This document shows, piece after piece, positions 14,317-23,324 of a stretch of 64,000 nt of DNA; within the stretch, counting starts at the first letter, position 1, and each line of letters starts with the position of its first letter. Both the position numbers and the translations under genes were made by a program. A model generated the notes under the pieces. The model was not told the DNA's origin. It was given only the letters and a program-made list of their open reading frames with translations, and ran no database searches. The stretch is from CAVVEC01 sp963770485 (GTDB lineage Bacteria; Acidobacteriota; Terriglobia; Terriglobales; Acidobacteriaceae): NCBI GenBank assembly GCA_963770485.1, contig CAVYPX010000016.1, positions 62,001-126,000 of the forward strand, written 5' to 3'.

Positions 14317-15450
14317 CTACTTCAGGCTGAAGGCGTATACCTTGCCGTTGTGCGCACCGAAATAAACCACGCCATTCACGACTATGGGCGAGTAGTTCAT
14401 CCCGTCGGCGGTATAGCTCCACAGCTTGGCGCCGGTGCTGGCGTTCAGCGCGTACATGCCGGAAGCGCCGACATAAACCACCCCGTTCGCCACTGCGGGT
14501 GAAGACTGCGCCTCGTGGCCGGTGGCGTAGCTCCACAGCAGGGCACCGGTGGTGGCATCCAGCGCGTACACGTTGCCGTTGTCCGATCCGGTATAAACCA
14601 CCCCATTCGCCACGGCGGGCGAGGAATAACTAGCGTCGCCGACGGAATAGCTCCACAGCAGTGCACCGGTGGTGGCATCCAGCGCGTAGAAGTTGCCGCC
14701 GTTCGAGCCGGTATAAACCACTCCATCCACCACGGCGGGCGAGTCAAACCCAGTGCCGCCTATGGCGTAGCTCCAGAGCAGGGCGCCGGTGCTGGCATTC
14801 AGAGCGTAAAGGTTACCGTCGCTCGACCCGACGTAAACTGCCCCATCCGTCACGGCAGGTGAGGACAATACTGCCCCGCCAGTGGTGTAGTTCCACACCA
14901 GGGCGCCGGTGCTGGCGTTCAACGCGTACACGTTGTAGTCGAAATACGAGCCGAAATAAACCACCCCATTCGCGACGGTGGGCGAGGAGGGCACACTGTC
15001 CCCATTGAAGCTCCACAGCAGGGCGCCGGTGCTGGCCTTTAGCGCGTACAAATAGCCCCCACAGCAGGCCTCGCCCGAGCCGACATAAACCACCCCATTC
15101 TCCACGGCGGGTGAGGAACTCGATTGCCCGATGGTGTGGCTCCACAGCTTGGCACCGGTCCTGGCCTTTAGCGCATACACCTTGCCGTTCTCCGAGGCGA
15201 CATAAACTACCCCATTCACCACTGCGGGCGAGGAAAATACTTCTCCCCCGGTGGCGTAGGTCCACTTCAAACCGAGGCTCCCAACATTGCTGACGTTAAG
15301 CACGTGCTCATATGGGTTCAAGCCCGTGTGGCTGGCGTCGAACCGAAACTGACGCCAATTGGTGCGGGCGTTGGCCACTGGTTGCTGACTCCACGCCACG
15401 GATGCGAAGCATGCACAGAGAATCAAAACCAAGATGCGGATGTTTTTCAT
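14317..15450 (-). CDS. Secreted PQQ-like eight-blade beta-propeller protein
   Basis: The protein has a signal peptide (MKNIRILVLILCACFASVAW) and then eight tandem blades of about 40 residues. Each is built on S-P-A-V-x-N-G-V-V-Y-x-G-S and Y-A-L-x-A-x-T-G-A-L-L-W, the PQQ_2-type repeat also seen in BamB-like proteins. No dehydrogenase catalytic residues or Ca/PQQ ligands are recognisable, so it is probably a binding or scaffold propeller. The start ATG has GGAG seven bases upstream. The blades are very alike at DNA level, which points to recent internal duplication or gene conversion. A CRP-like palindrome and a second inverted repeat lie in its upstream region. Confidence 0.85.
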   Translation of the reverse strand: MKNIRILVLILCACFASVAWSQQPVANARTNWRQFRFDASHTGLNPYEHVLNVSNVGSLGLKWTYATGGEVFSSPAVVNGVVYVASENGKVYALKARTGAKLWSHTIGQSSSSPAVENGVVYVGSGEACCGGYLYALKASTGALLWSFNGDSVPSSPTVANGVVYFGSYFDYNVYALNASTGALVWNYTTGGAVLSSPAVTDGAVYVGSSDGNLYALNASTGALLWSYAIGGTGFDSPAVVDGVVYTGSNGGNFYALDATTGALLWSYSVGDASYSSPAVANGVVYTGSDNGNVYALDATTGALLWSYATGHEAQSSPAVANGVVYVGASGMYALNASTGAKLWSYTADGMNYSPIVVNGVVYFGAHNGKVYAFSLK

Positions 15451-15599
15451 GACAATCTCCAAAAGATAAATTTGTCGGAACGAAATATGTTTCCCGGGAT
15501 TTCTGGTCGCTCGCCTCAGGGGGGAGCTGGGTCCGATGGTGGGATCTGCTCTTCGGGGAAGCGGACAGAATAATAATCCGCCTACCAGGGCGTCATGTC

Positions 15600-15615
15600 A
15601 GTGAGCTTGGTCACG
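15600..15615. promoter_or_regulatory. Degenerate CRP/FNR-like palindrome before the propeller gene
   Basis: The sequence reads AGTGA GCTTGG TCACG, with two outer mismatches and correct spacing. It lies about 150 bases upstream of the propeller start and is weaker than the sites in the respiratory block. Confidence 0.35.
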
Positions 15616-15626
15616 TCTCGATGTGC

Positions 15627-15646
15627 TGTGATTGCCAGGAATCACA
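15627..15646. promoter_or_regulatory. Perfect 7+7 inverted repeat TGTGATT-N6-AATCACA
   Basis: Both arms match exactly around a 6-base centre. The TGTGA and TCACA blocks are 10 bases apart, so this does not fit CRP spacing. It may bind another dimeric regulator of the propeller gene. Confidence 0.4.
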
Positions 15647-15725
15647 AGCCAAACGTTCCTGATGAAACATCACCAACAAAACTCACGCTGGATTACTTAC
15701 GGAGGATTCGATGCGTTCTAAGCTC

Positions 15726-17003
15726 CTAGCAGGCGAGTTGTTCGCGGGTGAGCTTCAAGCCGTTCAAGTTGCCCAGCACCGTCACCGCGATGGATTCAGT
15801 GTGGAAGAACTGGTTGGCGAGTTCCTTCACTTCTTCAGCCGTGACGCCCTCGATTCTCTCCAGCAGTTCGTCCATGCTGTAAAAGCGATCGAAGTACATC
15901 TCCTGCCTCGCCAGGTTGGACATGCGCGCGGTTGAGGATTCCAGCGACAGCATCAAACTGCCTTTCAACTGGTCCTTGGAGCGGCGCAGTTCTTCGGCTG
16001 GGACCTCTTCCGACTTGAGCTTGCAGAACTCGGAGACGATGCATTGCACCACCTTCGCCGCCGACTCTCGTGAGGTGCCGGCGTAAACCGAGAGACATCC
16101 GGTGTCGCGATAAGGGTTGAGATCGCTATAAATTGCGTAGGCGAGTCCCTGGCGTTCGCGAATATTCTGAAACAGGCGCGAACTCATTCCCCCACCCAGG
16201 AGCGTATTCAGGATATAGGACGCATGCCGTTTCTCGTGGGCAATGGGGTGCGAAGGGACGCCCACGCAGATCTGCACCTGCTCCAGCGCTTTCTTGTTGC
16301 GCATGATGATGCGGGGAACAATTTTGGGCTGCGAACTGTGAAAGCCATTCTTCATCGGTTTCATGTGCTGGAAGTGCTTGGCCACCAGCGCCACGAACTG
16401 CTCATGCTTCAGATTACCGGCCGCGCAAATGATCAGGTTACCGGGAGCAAAACGTTGACCATAGAAACCCAGCACGGGATCGCGCTCGAATTTCTTTACC
16501 GTATCCTTGGTGCCCATGATGGGCTTGCCCAGCGGGTGATCTTTCCAGAAGTTCTGGGTGAAAATCTCGTGGACCAGGTAATCGGGGCTGTCCTCATCCA
16601 TCTTGATTTCTTCCAGGATCACGCCTCGTTCGCGACTGATGTCCTGGACATCGAACACGGGGTTGAGCACGAGGTCGCTGAGCACATCCATGGCGATCGG
16701 CAGGTGCTCGTCGAGCACTTTCACACTGAAGCAGACACACTCTTTGGCGGTGAAGGCATCCATGTTTCCGCCGATGGAATCCACCTGGCGGGCAATGTCC
16801 TCCGCCGAGCGATGCTTCGTTCCCTTAAAGACCATGTGCTCGACGAAATGCGAAATGCCATTCCATTGCGGGTCCTCATCCCGCGATCCAGTCTTGATCC
16901 AGATGCCGATGGAAACGGAACGAATGTGCTGCATTTGTTCGGTAATAATGCTCAGCCCGTTGGGCAGGACTTCGCGGCGGATGTTGCGCAATTCTTCAAC
17001 CAT
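15726..17003 (-). CDS. M16-family (insulinase/processing-peptidase-like) zinc protease
   Basis: Seen: the inverted zinc motif HxxEH in HFVEHMVFKGTKHRS near residue 52, with the downstream acidic helix (AFTAKECVCFSVKVLDEHL) supplying the distal Glu. Two M16 halves follow; the second includes GGGMSSRLFQNIRERQGLAY, a hallmark of the inactive C-terminal half. At 425 residues it matches single-chain bacterial M16B peptidases, which usually act in cytoplasm or periplasm; no signal peptide is visible. I use the ATG at MVEELRNIRREVLPNGL, since the 15 residues before it are not conserved-looking. The nearby rlmN gene is divergent and probably unrelated. Confidence 0.9.
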   Translation of the reverse strand: MVEELRNIRREVLPNGLSIITEQMQHIRSVSIGIWIKTGSRDEDPQWNGISHFVEHMVFKGTKHRSAEDIARQVDSIGGNMDAFTAKECVCFSVKVLDEHLPIAMDVLSDLVLNPVFDVQDISRERGVILEEIKMDEDSPDYLVHEIFTQNFWKDHPLGKPIMGTKDTVKKFERDPVLGFYGQRFAPGNLIICAAGNLKHEQFVALVAKHFQHMKPMKNGFHSSQPKIVPRIIMRNKKALEQVQICVGVPSHPIAHEKRHASYILNTLLGGGMSSRLFQNIRERQGLAYAIYSDLNPYRDTGCLSVYAGTSRESAAKVVQCIVSEFCKLKSEEVPAEELRRSKDQLKGSLMLSLESSTARMSNLARQEMYFDRFYSMDELLERIEGVTAEEVKELANQFFHTESIAVTVLGNLNGLKLTREQLAC

Positions 17004-17214
17004 GACTCGATTATCCAACAGGCTCCGGCGAGGAGAGACTGGAGCCAAAGTCTCTGACTATTGTTACACACCGCGCGGAGCTTTAGCGACCAGATCATTA
17101 CTCATTTAGAATCATCGACTTAGGAGGAAAATATCGCTCTTGGACCGTTCTGGCACGCGAGCTGGCAAATCTCCTCTACAATCAGAAGAGAATCGTTCAT
17201 TTGTGTTTTGAGGT

Positions 17215-18351
17215 ATGAGCCAAACGGAACAAGCCGCGCTTTTAGGCCTTACGCTTCAAGAGCTTACACATATTGCCGAGGAATGCGGCGAAGCCTCCTA
17301 TCGCGGCCGGCAGCTCTTCGAGGCCCTCTACAGCCAGCGAGTTGAGTCGGGCGAACAGATTTCTACGTTGCCGCAAGAATTTCGCCGCAACCTGGCGGAA
17401 GGAGGGTTCTCGGTTGGGCTTCCGAAAATCGAAAAGAAATTCCTATCCAATGATGGCACGGTGCGATACCTGATTGAGTTTGCCGATGGACAGAGTGTGG
17501 AAACGGTCTGGATGCCGGAAGGCGATGGCGGAGAAGCCGGAGATGGCAGCGAAGCAGGGAATGAAGCGGACAAACCAGCCGCGCGCACCTGGGACCGAGC
17601 CACAATTTGTGTTTCCAGCCAGGTGGGTTGTGCCGTGGATTGCCAGTTTTGTCTGACCGCGTTACTGGGTGTGAAACGCAATCTGACCGCGGGTGAAATT
17701 GTCGGACAGATTCATGCCGTGCTCAACGACCGGGGCGTCTCTCCGCCGCAGGACCGTGTGAACGTCGTGTTTATGGGCATGGGCGAACCTCTTTTGAACT
17801 ACGACAATTTCATAAAGGCAGTCGGCCTGCTCGTGGAGGGTGTGGGTATTCCGGAATCGCGCATGACGGTTTCGACGGCGGGAATCGTGTCCCGTATCTA
17901 TGATCTTGGCGCAGAACGAGTGCGGCCGAAACTGGCCATTTCACTGAACGCGTCCAATGACGAATTGCGAACCCGGCTGATGCCGCTGAACCGCAAGTGG
18001 AATCTGGAGAAGTTGATTGCGGCCGCCCGAGATTTTCCTCTGCGGAACCGCGAAAAATTGACCTTCGAGTACGTTCTGCTGGACGGGGTCAACGACTCGG
18101 TACAGAATGCCCGCGAACTGGCCGAAGTGATTCGGGGTCTGCGGGCCAAGGTGAACCTGATCGCTCTGAATCCTGGTCCAGGCATCGCATTTCAGACTCC
18201 GGCAGACGACCGTGTCTTGCAATTCCAGAGGGTCTTGACGGCGGCTGGGGTTCCCACATTTGTGCGGCGGCCGCGAGGGCGTGACATCTACGCGGCTTGC
18301 GGCCAACTGAAGCGTACGGCGGAACTGGTTTCTTCTACGCCGCAAAGCTAG
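17215..18351 (+). CDS. rlmN: 23S rRNA/tRNA adenine-C2 methyltransferase RlmN
   Basis: RlmN is a radical SAM enzyme that methylates A2503 of 23S rRNA and A37 of some tRNAs. Seen: an N-terminal helical domain (SYRGRQLFEALYSQ), the radical SAM cluster GCAVDCQFC near residue 142, the FMGMGEPLLNY block near residue 183, and the C-terminal methyl-carrying cysteine in DIYAACGQL. The length of 378 residues is normal. An acidic Gly/Glu-rich insert (about residues 101-120) precedes the cluster domain and looks lineage-specific. It converges tail to tail with a histidine kinase gene, with a 4-base overlap. Confidence 0.95.
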   Translation: MSQTEQAALLGLTLQELTHIAEECGEASYRGRQLFEALYSQRVESGEQISTLPQEFRRNLAEGGFSVGLPKIEKKFLSNDGTVRYLIEFADGQSVETVWMPEGDGGEAGDGSEAGNEADKPAARTWDRATICVSSQVGCAVDCQFCLTALLGVKRNLTAGEIVGQIHAVLNDRGVSPPQDRVNVVFMGMGEPLLNYDNFIKAVGLLVEGVGIPESRMTVSTAGIVSRIYDLGAERVRPKLAISLNASNDELRTRLMPLNRKWNLEKLIAAARDFPLRNREKLTFEYVLLDGVNDSVQNARELAEVIRGLRAKVNLIALNPGPGIAFQTPADDRVLQFQRVLTAAGVPTFVRRPRGRDIYAACGQLKRTAELVSSTPQS

Positions 18352-20147
18352 CGGGTTGAAGCAGCATTCGCTTCCGGCCTCAAGCCGGAAGAGGTGTAAA
18401 CCTTGGAAACCGGAGCCTCTGCGGAATCGGCGAGCGCGGGCAGTTCGATGCGGAATGTCGCGCCACCTTCGGGCCGGTTTTGACACATGATCTTTCCATT
18501 GTGCTCCTGAATAATTCCATAACAGACGCTGAGCCCTAACCCCGTCCCCTGACCCACAGGACGCGTGGTGTAGAAGGGATCGAAAACACGATCCGGTTCC
18601 TGCATGCCGGGGCCATCGTCGACAAATTCCAGCAGAACGAAGCTGTCCTGTAGTCGCGTGCTGACCGTGAGTGTGCCGCCATGTTCACTCATGGCGTGCA
18701 AAGCGTTGTTGGTGATGTGCAAGCACACCTGCAACAGTTGATTAGAATCGCCCAGAACCCGTGGCAGCCCGCTGGCCAGGTCGGTGTGGACCTGGACGCG
18801 GGGACCGCGCAACAGCGGTTGCCCCAACTTTACTGCGGTCTGCACCAGGGCGTTCACGTCGAGCAGGGTCATTTCGGCGGGAACTTGTTTGGCAAAACTG
18901 AGCAGGCTGGAAACCAGAGTCCGGGTGCGACGCACCTGATATTCAATCTTTTGCATTAAAAGCCGCTGCTCGGCGCTCAGGGGTGTGGCCGCCAGCAGAT
19001 CCGAGTAGCCCATCATGGCGGTAAGCGGGTTATTCAATTCATGAGCGGCCCCGCCCACCAACTGCCCAAGAGATGCCAGTTTTTCCGACTGCACGAGCTG
19101 CGCCTGCACCCGCTGAAGATTCTCCAACGAATTCCGAGAAGCATTCAGCAACTGGAGAAGTTCGCGATCCAGGAAATGCTGCTTGAGGAAGACCAGGGTG
19201 CCCATGAGCAGCATGCTGCCCAACGTGAGCACCAGCCGGAACATGCGCACTGGTTGCGGGGTGCCCGTGTCGAATACGGACCAGGCGACGAAAGAGGGAA
19301 GAGAAGAGATCGCAATCATACCCAGGCGCGTGACCCAAACACCATGGCTTCCGGAACTTCGGGCCGGTTGCTGTCTCGGGGAATTCGGGGAATAATGAAG
19401 CGCCCACAGAGCAATCGCGGTAATCCATGCCATGGAGATTGCCAGGGGCACGTCGTAGATGCTGCCGGAGAAATAAACCTTTCTTTCAATGCCCCAGTTG
19501 GCCAGATACGAACTCAGGCTATAAGTGAGGCTGGCGCCAAACCAGTTTGCGTACACCACTCTCCACGGGCCCCGGCTGCGGTACCAGAGCAGCGCCAGGC
19601 CGGCCAGGAACACCGCCTTTTCGGTGAGATAAAGACTGTTCAGATTGTGCTCGTAAATCGTCTCGTTGCGGTAGACGTACTGCCAGGGAATCACTGTGAA
19701 CAAATAAAGATAAAGCCACCAGACCAGCAGCATGACGAAATCGAGCGACCCCAAGCGGGTAGTGCGATCATCCTGCTGCATGTGGGGTTGCATGGCCAAC
19801 GCGGCCGTCATCGGAACCAGGTGAAGGAAAAGTACGACATCGCCGGCAAATGGGTTTGGAACATCCCGGCGAAGAAAGACCTCGAAATAAGACCAGAGAA
19901 CCTGGTAGGAGAGCCAGAATGCCACCCCCAGCGTCATCAGCCCCCAGAACAGCCGAGTTCGCCCGCGTGTGGCCAGGACGTTGGGGAGAAGGGCTAGCGT
20001 TCCGAAAAGGAGCAGGACGAGTTGCGTCAGGTCGCTCAGCGCGATCAGGGCAAAGCCGCGAGGCAGAACGAGCGACGCCGCAGCCTGGGCACACACCAAG
20101 CCGGCAGCCGCCAAGATCCAGAACTTGGAAGGCCGAGAGAGATTCAT
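18348..20147 (-). CDS. Membrane sensor histidine kinase (HisKA type, multi-helix sensor)
   Basis: Roughly the first 300 residues form eight or more hydrophobic helices with no recognised ligand domain. A coiled linker leads into the HisKA box (LASLGQLVGGAAHELNNPLT, phospho-acceptor His near residue 371). The HATPase has the N box NALHAMSEHGG, the G1 box DDGPGM and the G2 box GTGLGLSVCYGI. The length is 599 residues. No response regulator is adjacent on this strand, so it is an orphan kinase or partners with the NarL-type system across the divergent gap. The signal is unknown. Confidence 0.88.
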   Translation of the reverse strand: MNLSRPSKFWILAAAGLVCAQAAASLVLPRGFALIALSDLTQLVLLLFGTLALLPNVLATRGRTRLFWGLMTLGVAFWLSYQVLWSYFEVFLRRDVPNPFAGDVVLFLHLVPMTAALAMQPHMQQDDRTTRLGSLDFVMLLVWWLYLYLFTVIPWQYVYRNETIYEHNLNSLYLTEKAVFLAGLALLWYRSRGPWRVVYANWFGASLTYSLSSYLANWGIERKVYFSGSIYDVPLAISMAWITAIALWALHYSPNSPRQQPARSSGSHGVWVTRLGMIAISSLPSFVAWSVFDTGTPQPVRMFRLVLTLGSMLLMGTLVFLKQHFLDRELLQLLNASRNSLENLQRVQAQLVQSEKLASLGQLVGGAAHELNNPLTAMMGYSDLLAATPLSAEQRLLMQKIEYQVRRTRTLVSSLLSFAKQVPAEMTLLDVNALVQTAVKLGQPLLRGPRVQVHTDLASGLPRVLGDSNQLLQVCLHITNNALHAMSEHGGTLTVSTRLQDSFVLLEFVDDGPGMQEPDRVFDPFYTTRPVGQGTGLGLSVCYGIIQEHNGKIMCQNRPEGGATFRIELPALADSAEAPVSKVYTSSGLRPEANAASTR

Positions 20148-20403
20148 CCGTTACCAGTTTTAGGCATAAGTCACAAGAGCGAAAGTTACTTCGGTAACCT
20201 GCTCCCGGTAGGGCGCCGCTGCTGCTGCTGGGGTCATGCTAAGGTCATGCTGCTGTTGACTTTGGCCGTAACTGGCGGAAGTTTCGCTTGCTCTCCGGTG
20301 GCTTTGCCAATAATATCCGTGGCAGCATTTCTGCTTGCCTGGTCGTAATCGAGTGTCATTCCGAGCCCTGCAAGATCGGTTTCTTTGGCGACTTCGGGCC
20401 CCC

Positions 20404-22179
20404 ATGAGTCCGGGCGAAGTACGCCGGACTGAGCGGTGGCTGGCTTCAGCGCGGGTTTTCCTGGCTACGGCTGCTCTGGTCGCGATTTTGATGGATCCAG
20501 GCGGGATCCGCTATTCGGTTTGGGTCTCCGGATTATTGGCCTTCTATATTGGCCAGGGTGTTCTCACCATCTTCCTGCTGCGAATGCGGCAGGAATCCAC
20601 GGTGTCATTTCGGCTTCTGGTTCACGGCGCGGATGTGATCTGGCCGGCTCTGATGTCAGTTTTCGCCACCGGGCAGAGCAATCCGTTCTTTCTGTTTTTC
20701 ATTTTCGTTCTTGCCGCCGCTGCGTACCGCTGGGGCCTCCGGGAAACTGTGGGAACCGCCGCCGCCGCCGTGTCGTTGATGTGGGTGGAGAGCTTTAGCT
20801 TCCATTTAGGACTCATGGGCTGGCTGGAGGGATTGCTTCAGCGCCACCACTTGCCGGCCTTGCAGGTGGACATCACGCCCTTCGGCGCTAAACATCTGTT
20901 CATGCGCTCGGTCTATCTGCTGGTGTTGGGTCTTCTGCTGGGATATCTGGCAGAACAGCAGAAGCAGCTGCGCGCTGAAAAAGTGGTAATTGCGCGGACG
21001 CTGAGTCGGGCCCGGGTCGAGACCGGCCTTACCGGAACACTCCAGGGGATAGCAAGCGAATTGGTTTCCATGTTTGGGTCGAAACACCTTATTCTCGCCT
21101 CCCAGGAAGTCAAGAGTCATCATGTGTTCCTGGCTGAGCTGCGCTGTGTGGAGGATGCAGCTTTCCGTTGGCTCGATCCATCGGCCGGCGACCGTCGGAC
21201 CTACTTGTACGACTCGCCGGCGGCAACCTGCTATGCCTGGCGAAGGGGCTGGAACAGGGACGGACAGTTTTCTGTCTTGGGGTTGGATGAGGACGGCGCC
21301 AGGGTTCGGGATCTCAACCTGGAATTTCTGAGCCCCCTGGCGGAGAAGTATGACTTCTCCAGCCTGATGTCGGTCTCTTTTGCCTTTGGGCAGGAGTGGG
21401 TGGGGCGAATTTTCGTGCTCGATCCTGCCCTGGCGGGCGACATCGAAGAAGAACTGCGTTTTTTGCATGAATTAGTGCGCCAAGTGGGGCCGGCGGTGTA
21501 CAACGTACTGCTGCTGCGCCGGTTGCGATTGCGAGCTGGAGCTGTCGAGCGTGCGCGCTTTGCCCGGGAATTGCACGATGGCGCCGTCCAGTCGCTCATT
21601 GCGGTGGAGATGCAGGTTGATGTGCTGCGCCGTCAATCCACCATAAAACCTGCGGTGGTCACCGAGGAACTTGGGCGGATCCAGGGACTGCTGCGCGAAG
21701 AGGTTTTGAAATTGCGGGAATTGATGCAGCAGATGAAAACCCTGGATGTAGACTCCAAAAAGCTTCTGGGTTTGCTGGCTGACACGGTGGAACGGTTCCA
21801 GCGTGAAACTGGAATCACCGCCCGATTCCTTTCCGACTTGGACGAGCTTAAGATGCCACAGCCGGTGTGCCGGGAACTGGCGCGCATCGTGCAGGAGGCG
21901 CTGGTCAACGTTCGTAAACACAGCCGGGCCCGACAGGTACTGGTACGCCTGGCTGCTCACAACAGCACCTGGAACGTTGTGATCGAGGACGATGGCTGCG
22001 GCTTTCCCTTCAGCGGGCGTCTTTCGCAGGCCGAGCTGGAGGCGCTGGGGAAAGGCCCACTGGTAATTAAGGAACGTGTCCGTGTGATTGAAGGCGAACT
22101 CACGATAGAATCAATTCCGGGCCGAGGTTCGCGTTTGGAGATCTCGATTCCTCGGCACCGGGATGCAGCCTATGGATAA
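20404..22179 (+). CDS. NarL-type sensor histidine kinase (HisKA_3)
   Basis: The N-terminal 200 residues hold about five to six helices. A GAF-like soluble region (about 215-380) follows, and then the HisKA_3 dimer/phospho box (ERARFARELHDGAVQSLIAV, acceptor His in ELHDG) and an HATPase domain (EALVNVRKHS, EDDGCGFPF). This arrangement is typical of NarX/DesK-like kinases that pair with LuxR-type regulators. The next gene, overlapping by 17 bases, is exactly such a regulator. The frame is open upstream to a TTG, but the ATG at MSPGEVRRTERW is the more plausible start. I see no strong ribosome site. Its stimulus cannot be inferred. Confidence 0.88.
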   Translation: MSPGEVRRTERWLASARVFLATAALVAILMDPGGIRYSVWVSGLLAFYIGQGVLTIFLLRMRQESTVSFRLLVHGADVIWPALMSVFATGQSNPFFLFFIFVLAAAAYRWGLRETVGTAAAAVSLMWVESFSFHLGLMGWLEGLLQRHHLPALQVDITPFGAKHLFMRSVYLLVLGLLLGYLAEQQKQLRAEKVVIARTLSRARVETGLTGTLQGIASELVSMFGSKHLILASQEVKSHHVFLAELRCVEDAAFRWLDPSAGDRRTYLYDSPAATCYAWRRGWNRDGQFSVLGLDEDGARVRDLNLEFLSPLAEKYDFSSLMSVSFAFGQEWVGRIFVLDPALAGDIEEELRFLHELVRQVGPAVYNVLLLRRLRLRAGAVERARFARELHDGAVQSLIAVEMQVDVLRRQSTIKPAVVTEELGRIQGLLREEVLKLRELMQQMKTLDVDSKKLLGLLADTVERFQRETGITARFLSDLDELKMPQPVCRELARIVQEALVNVRKHSRARQVLVRLAAHNSTWNVVIEDDGCGFPFSGRLSQAELEALGKGPLVIKERVRVIEGELTIESIPGRGSRLEISIPRHRDAAYG

Positions 22180-22861
22180 TCGACGATTGCAACCGACTCG
22201 CATCGTGATTGCTGACGACCATCCGATCTTCCGCGATGGTCTGCGACGACTTTTGGAAACAGAGCCTGACCTCAACGTGATCGGGGAAGCCTGCGACGGC
22301 GCCGAGGCCGTGAAGATGGTGCGCCAGCTCAAGCCCGACATTCTGCTGCTGGATCTCGCCATGCCACGGCATCCGGGGCTGGAAGCGCTGCGGGAGATGA
22401 GTTCCGCATCGAATTCGAACGCAGTGCGGGTAATTTTGCTCACCGCTGCGGCCGAGAAGAATCAGATCGTCGAAGCTTTGCAACTCGGGGCTCGCGGCGT
22501 GGTATTGAAGGACTCCGCCACCCAGCTTCTGCTGAAAGCCATTCATACCGTGATGGCCGGGGAATACTGGGTGGGCCGCGAAAGCGTGTCCAACCTGGTG
22601 CAATACCTCAGAACCCTGGTGCAATCCTCCGGGGAGGAGGCCCGGCAGAGGAAATTCGGGCTAACTCCGCGGGAATTGGAGATCGTGTCCGCGGTGGTGG
22701 CTGGTTACTCCAACAAGGAGACCGCGGAGTACTTCAAAATCAGTGAAGACACGGTAAAACATCACCTCAGCAACATTTTCGACAAACTCGGAGTCTCGAC
22801 CCGGCTGGAACTGGCACTTTTCGCGGTGAATCAGTCTTTGCCCTTAAAGCCCATCGCATGA
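22163..22861 (+). CDS. NarL/LuxR-family response regulator
   Basis: The receiver domain (residues 12-130) has the acidic pair DDHPIF, the phospho-Asp in DILLLDLAMPRH, and the conserved Lys in VVLKDS. A linker leads to a LuxR-type HTH (LTPRELEIVSAVVAGYSNKE and EDTVKHHLSNIFDKLGV). At 232 residues it is a standard two-domain regulator, and it overlaps the end of the preceding kinase gene, so the two are translationally coupled. A second Met three codons in could be the true start. A perfect hairpin begins four bases after its stop, and the flp pilin gene follows. Confidence 0.93.
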   Translation: MQPMDNRRLQPTRIVIADDHPIFRDGLRRLLETEPDLNVIGEACDGAEAVKMVRQLKPDILLLDLAMPRHPGLEALREMSSASNSNAVRVILLTAAAEKNQIVEALQLGARGVVLKDSATQLLLKAIHTVMAGEYWVGRESVSNLVQYLRTLVQSSGEEARQRKFGLTPRELEIVSAVVAGYSNKETAEYFKISEDTVKHHLSNIFDKLGVSTRLELALFAVNQSLPLKPIA

Positions 22862-22864
22862 GTT

Positions 22865-22886
22865 ATATAGCACTTTCGTGCTATAT
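22865..22886 (+). terminator. Hairpin after the response-regulator gene
   Basis: ATATAGCAC/GTGCTATAT is a perfect 9-bp stem with a TTTC loop, starting four bases after the stop codon. It lacks a U-tract, so it may be a weak terminator, an RNA stabiliser or an operator rather than a classic intrinsic terminator. Confidence 0.4.
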
Positions 22887-23019
22887 TCCGCCACCTCCGG
22901 GCTATTGTCCCAAAGTCCCCGTGCAACTAGCCTGTGTAGACTTGAGTAGTAATGGGGTGTTCGGCAGTAACCGAAGCAAGAAGGGCCTGTACTGAGAAAT
23001 GTCCGTAAGGAGGAACCCA

Positions 23020-23187
23020 GTGGCAAGGTTCTTACATGAACTCTGGTGCGATGAACGGGGTCAGGACGTCGCCGAATACGCGGTGATGCTGGCTGTCGTG
23101 CTGGTGATTGTGGTGGGGACGATCCGGTTAATCGGTTCGAACGCTAATACCGTGTTTTCGTCGGTTGCCAGTTCCGTCGCGCAGTAG
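23020..23187 (+). CDS. flp: Flp-family type IVb pilin
   Basis: This is a small Tad/Flp pilin precursor of 55 residues. Seen: a short charged leader (MARFLHELWCDERG), cleavage expected between Gly and Gln, then QDVAEYAVMLAVVLVIVVGT. The latter has the conserved Glu-Tyr at +5/+6 and a long hydrophobic helix. The start is the GTG six bases after a full AAGGAGG ribosome site; an ATG 21 bases upstream is in frame but would place that ribosome site inside the gene. No Tad secretion genes (TadA, CpaB, TadV) are in the window, so assembly must use a distant locus. It lies downstream of the NarL-type two-component pair, which may regulate it. Confidence 0.88.
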   Translation: MARFLHELWCDERGQDVAEYAVMLAVVLVIVVGTIRLIGSNANTVFSSVASSVAQ

Positions 23188-23324
23188 TTTAAAAGCCAAG
23201 GTTGCTCAGGCCGTTCACATCCAACCCGCAATCCAACGCTGTATCCTCCTCTGCAATATTCTGATTCTTCAGTGTCCGCCGTTGGTTCCTTCTTCCCATG
23301 CCGCACGAATTGCGGGGATAACCA
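23188..23324. other. Gap between flp and the convergent M48 gene
   Basis: No gene, strong terminator or repeat is seen in these bases. Confidence 0.3.

Noticed and set aside
14317..15450. Regular repeats considered as a CRISPR array
   Set aside because: They are in-frame repeats of about 120 bases encoding propeller blades, with no unique spacers or cas genes.
15627..15646. TGTGATT-N6-AATCACA considered as a CRP site
   Set aside because: The TGTGA and TCACA blocks are 10 bases apart rather than 6, so it cannot be read as a CRP operator.
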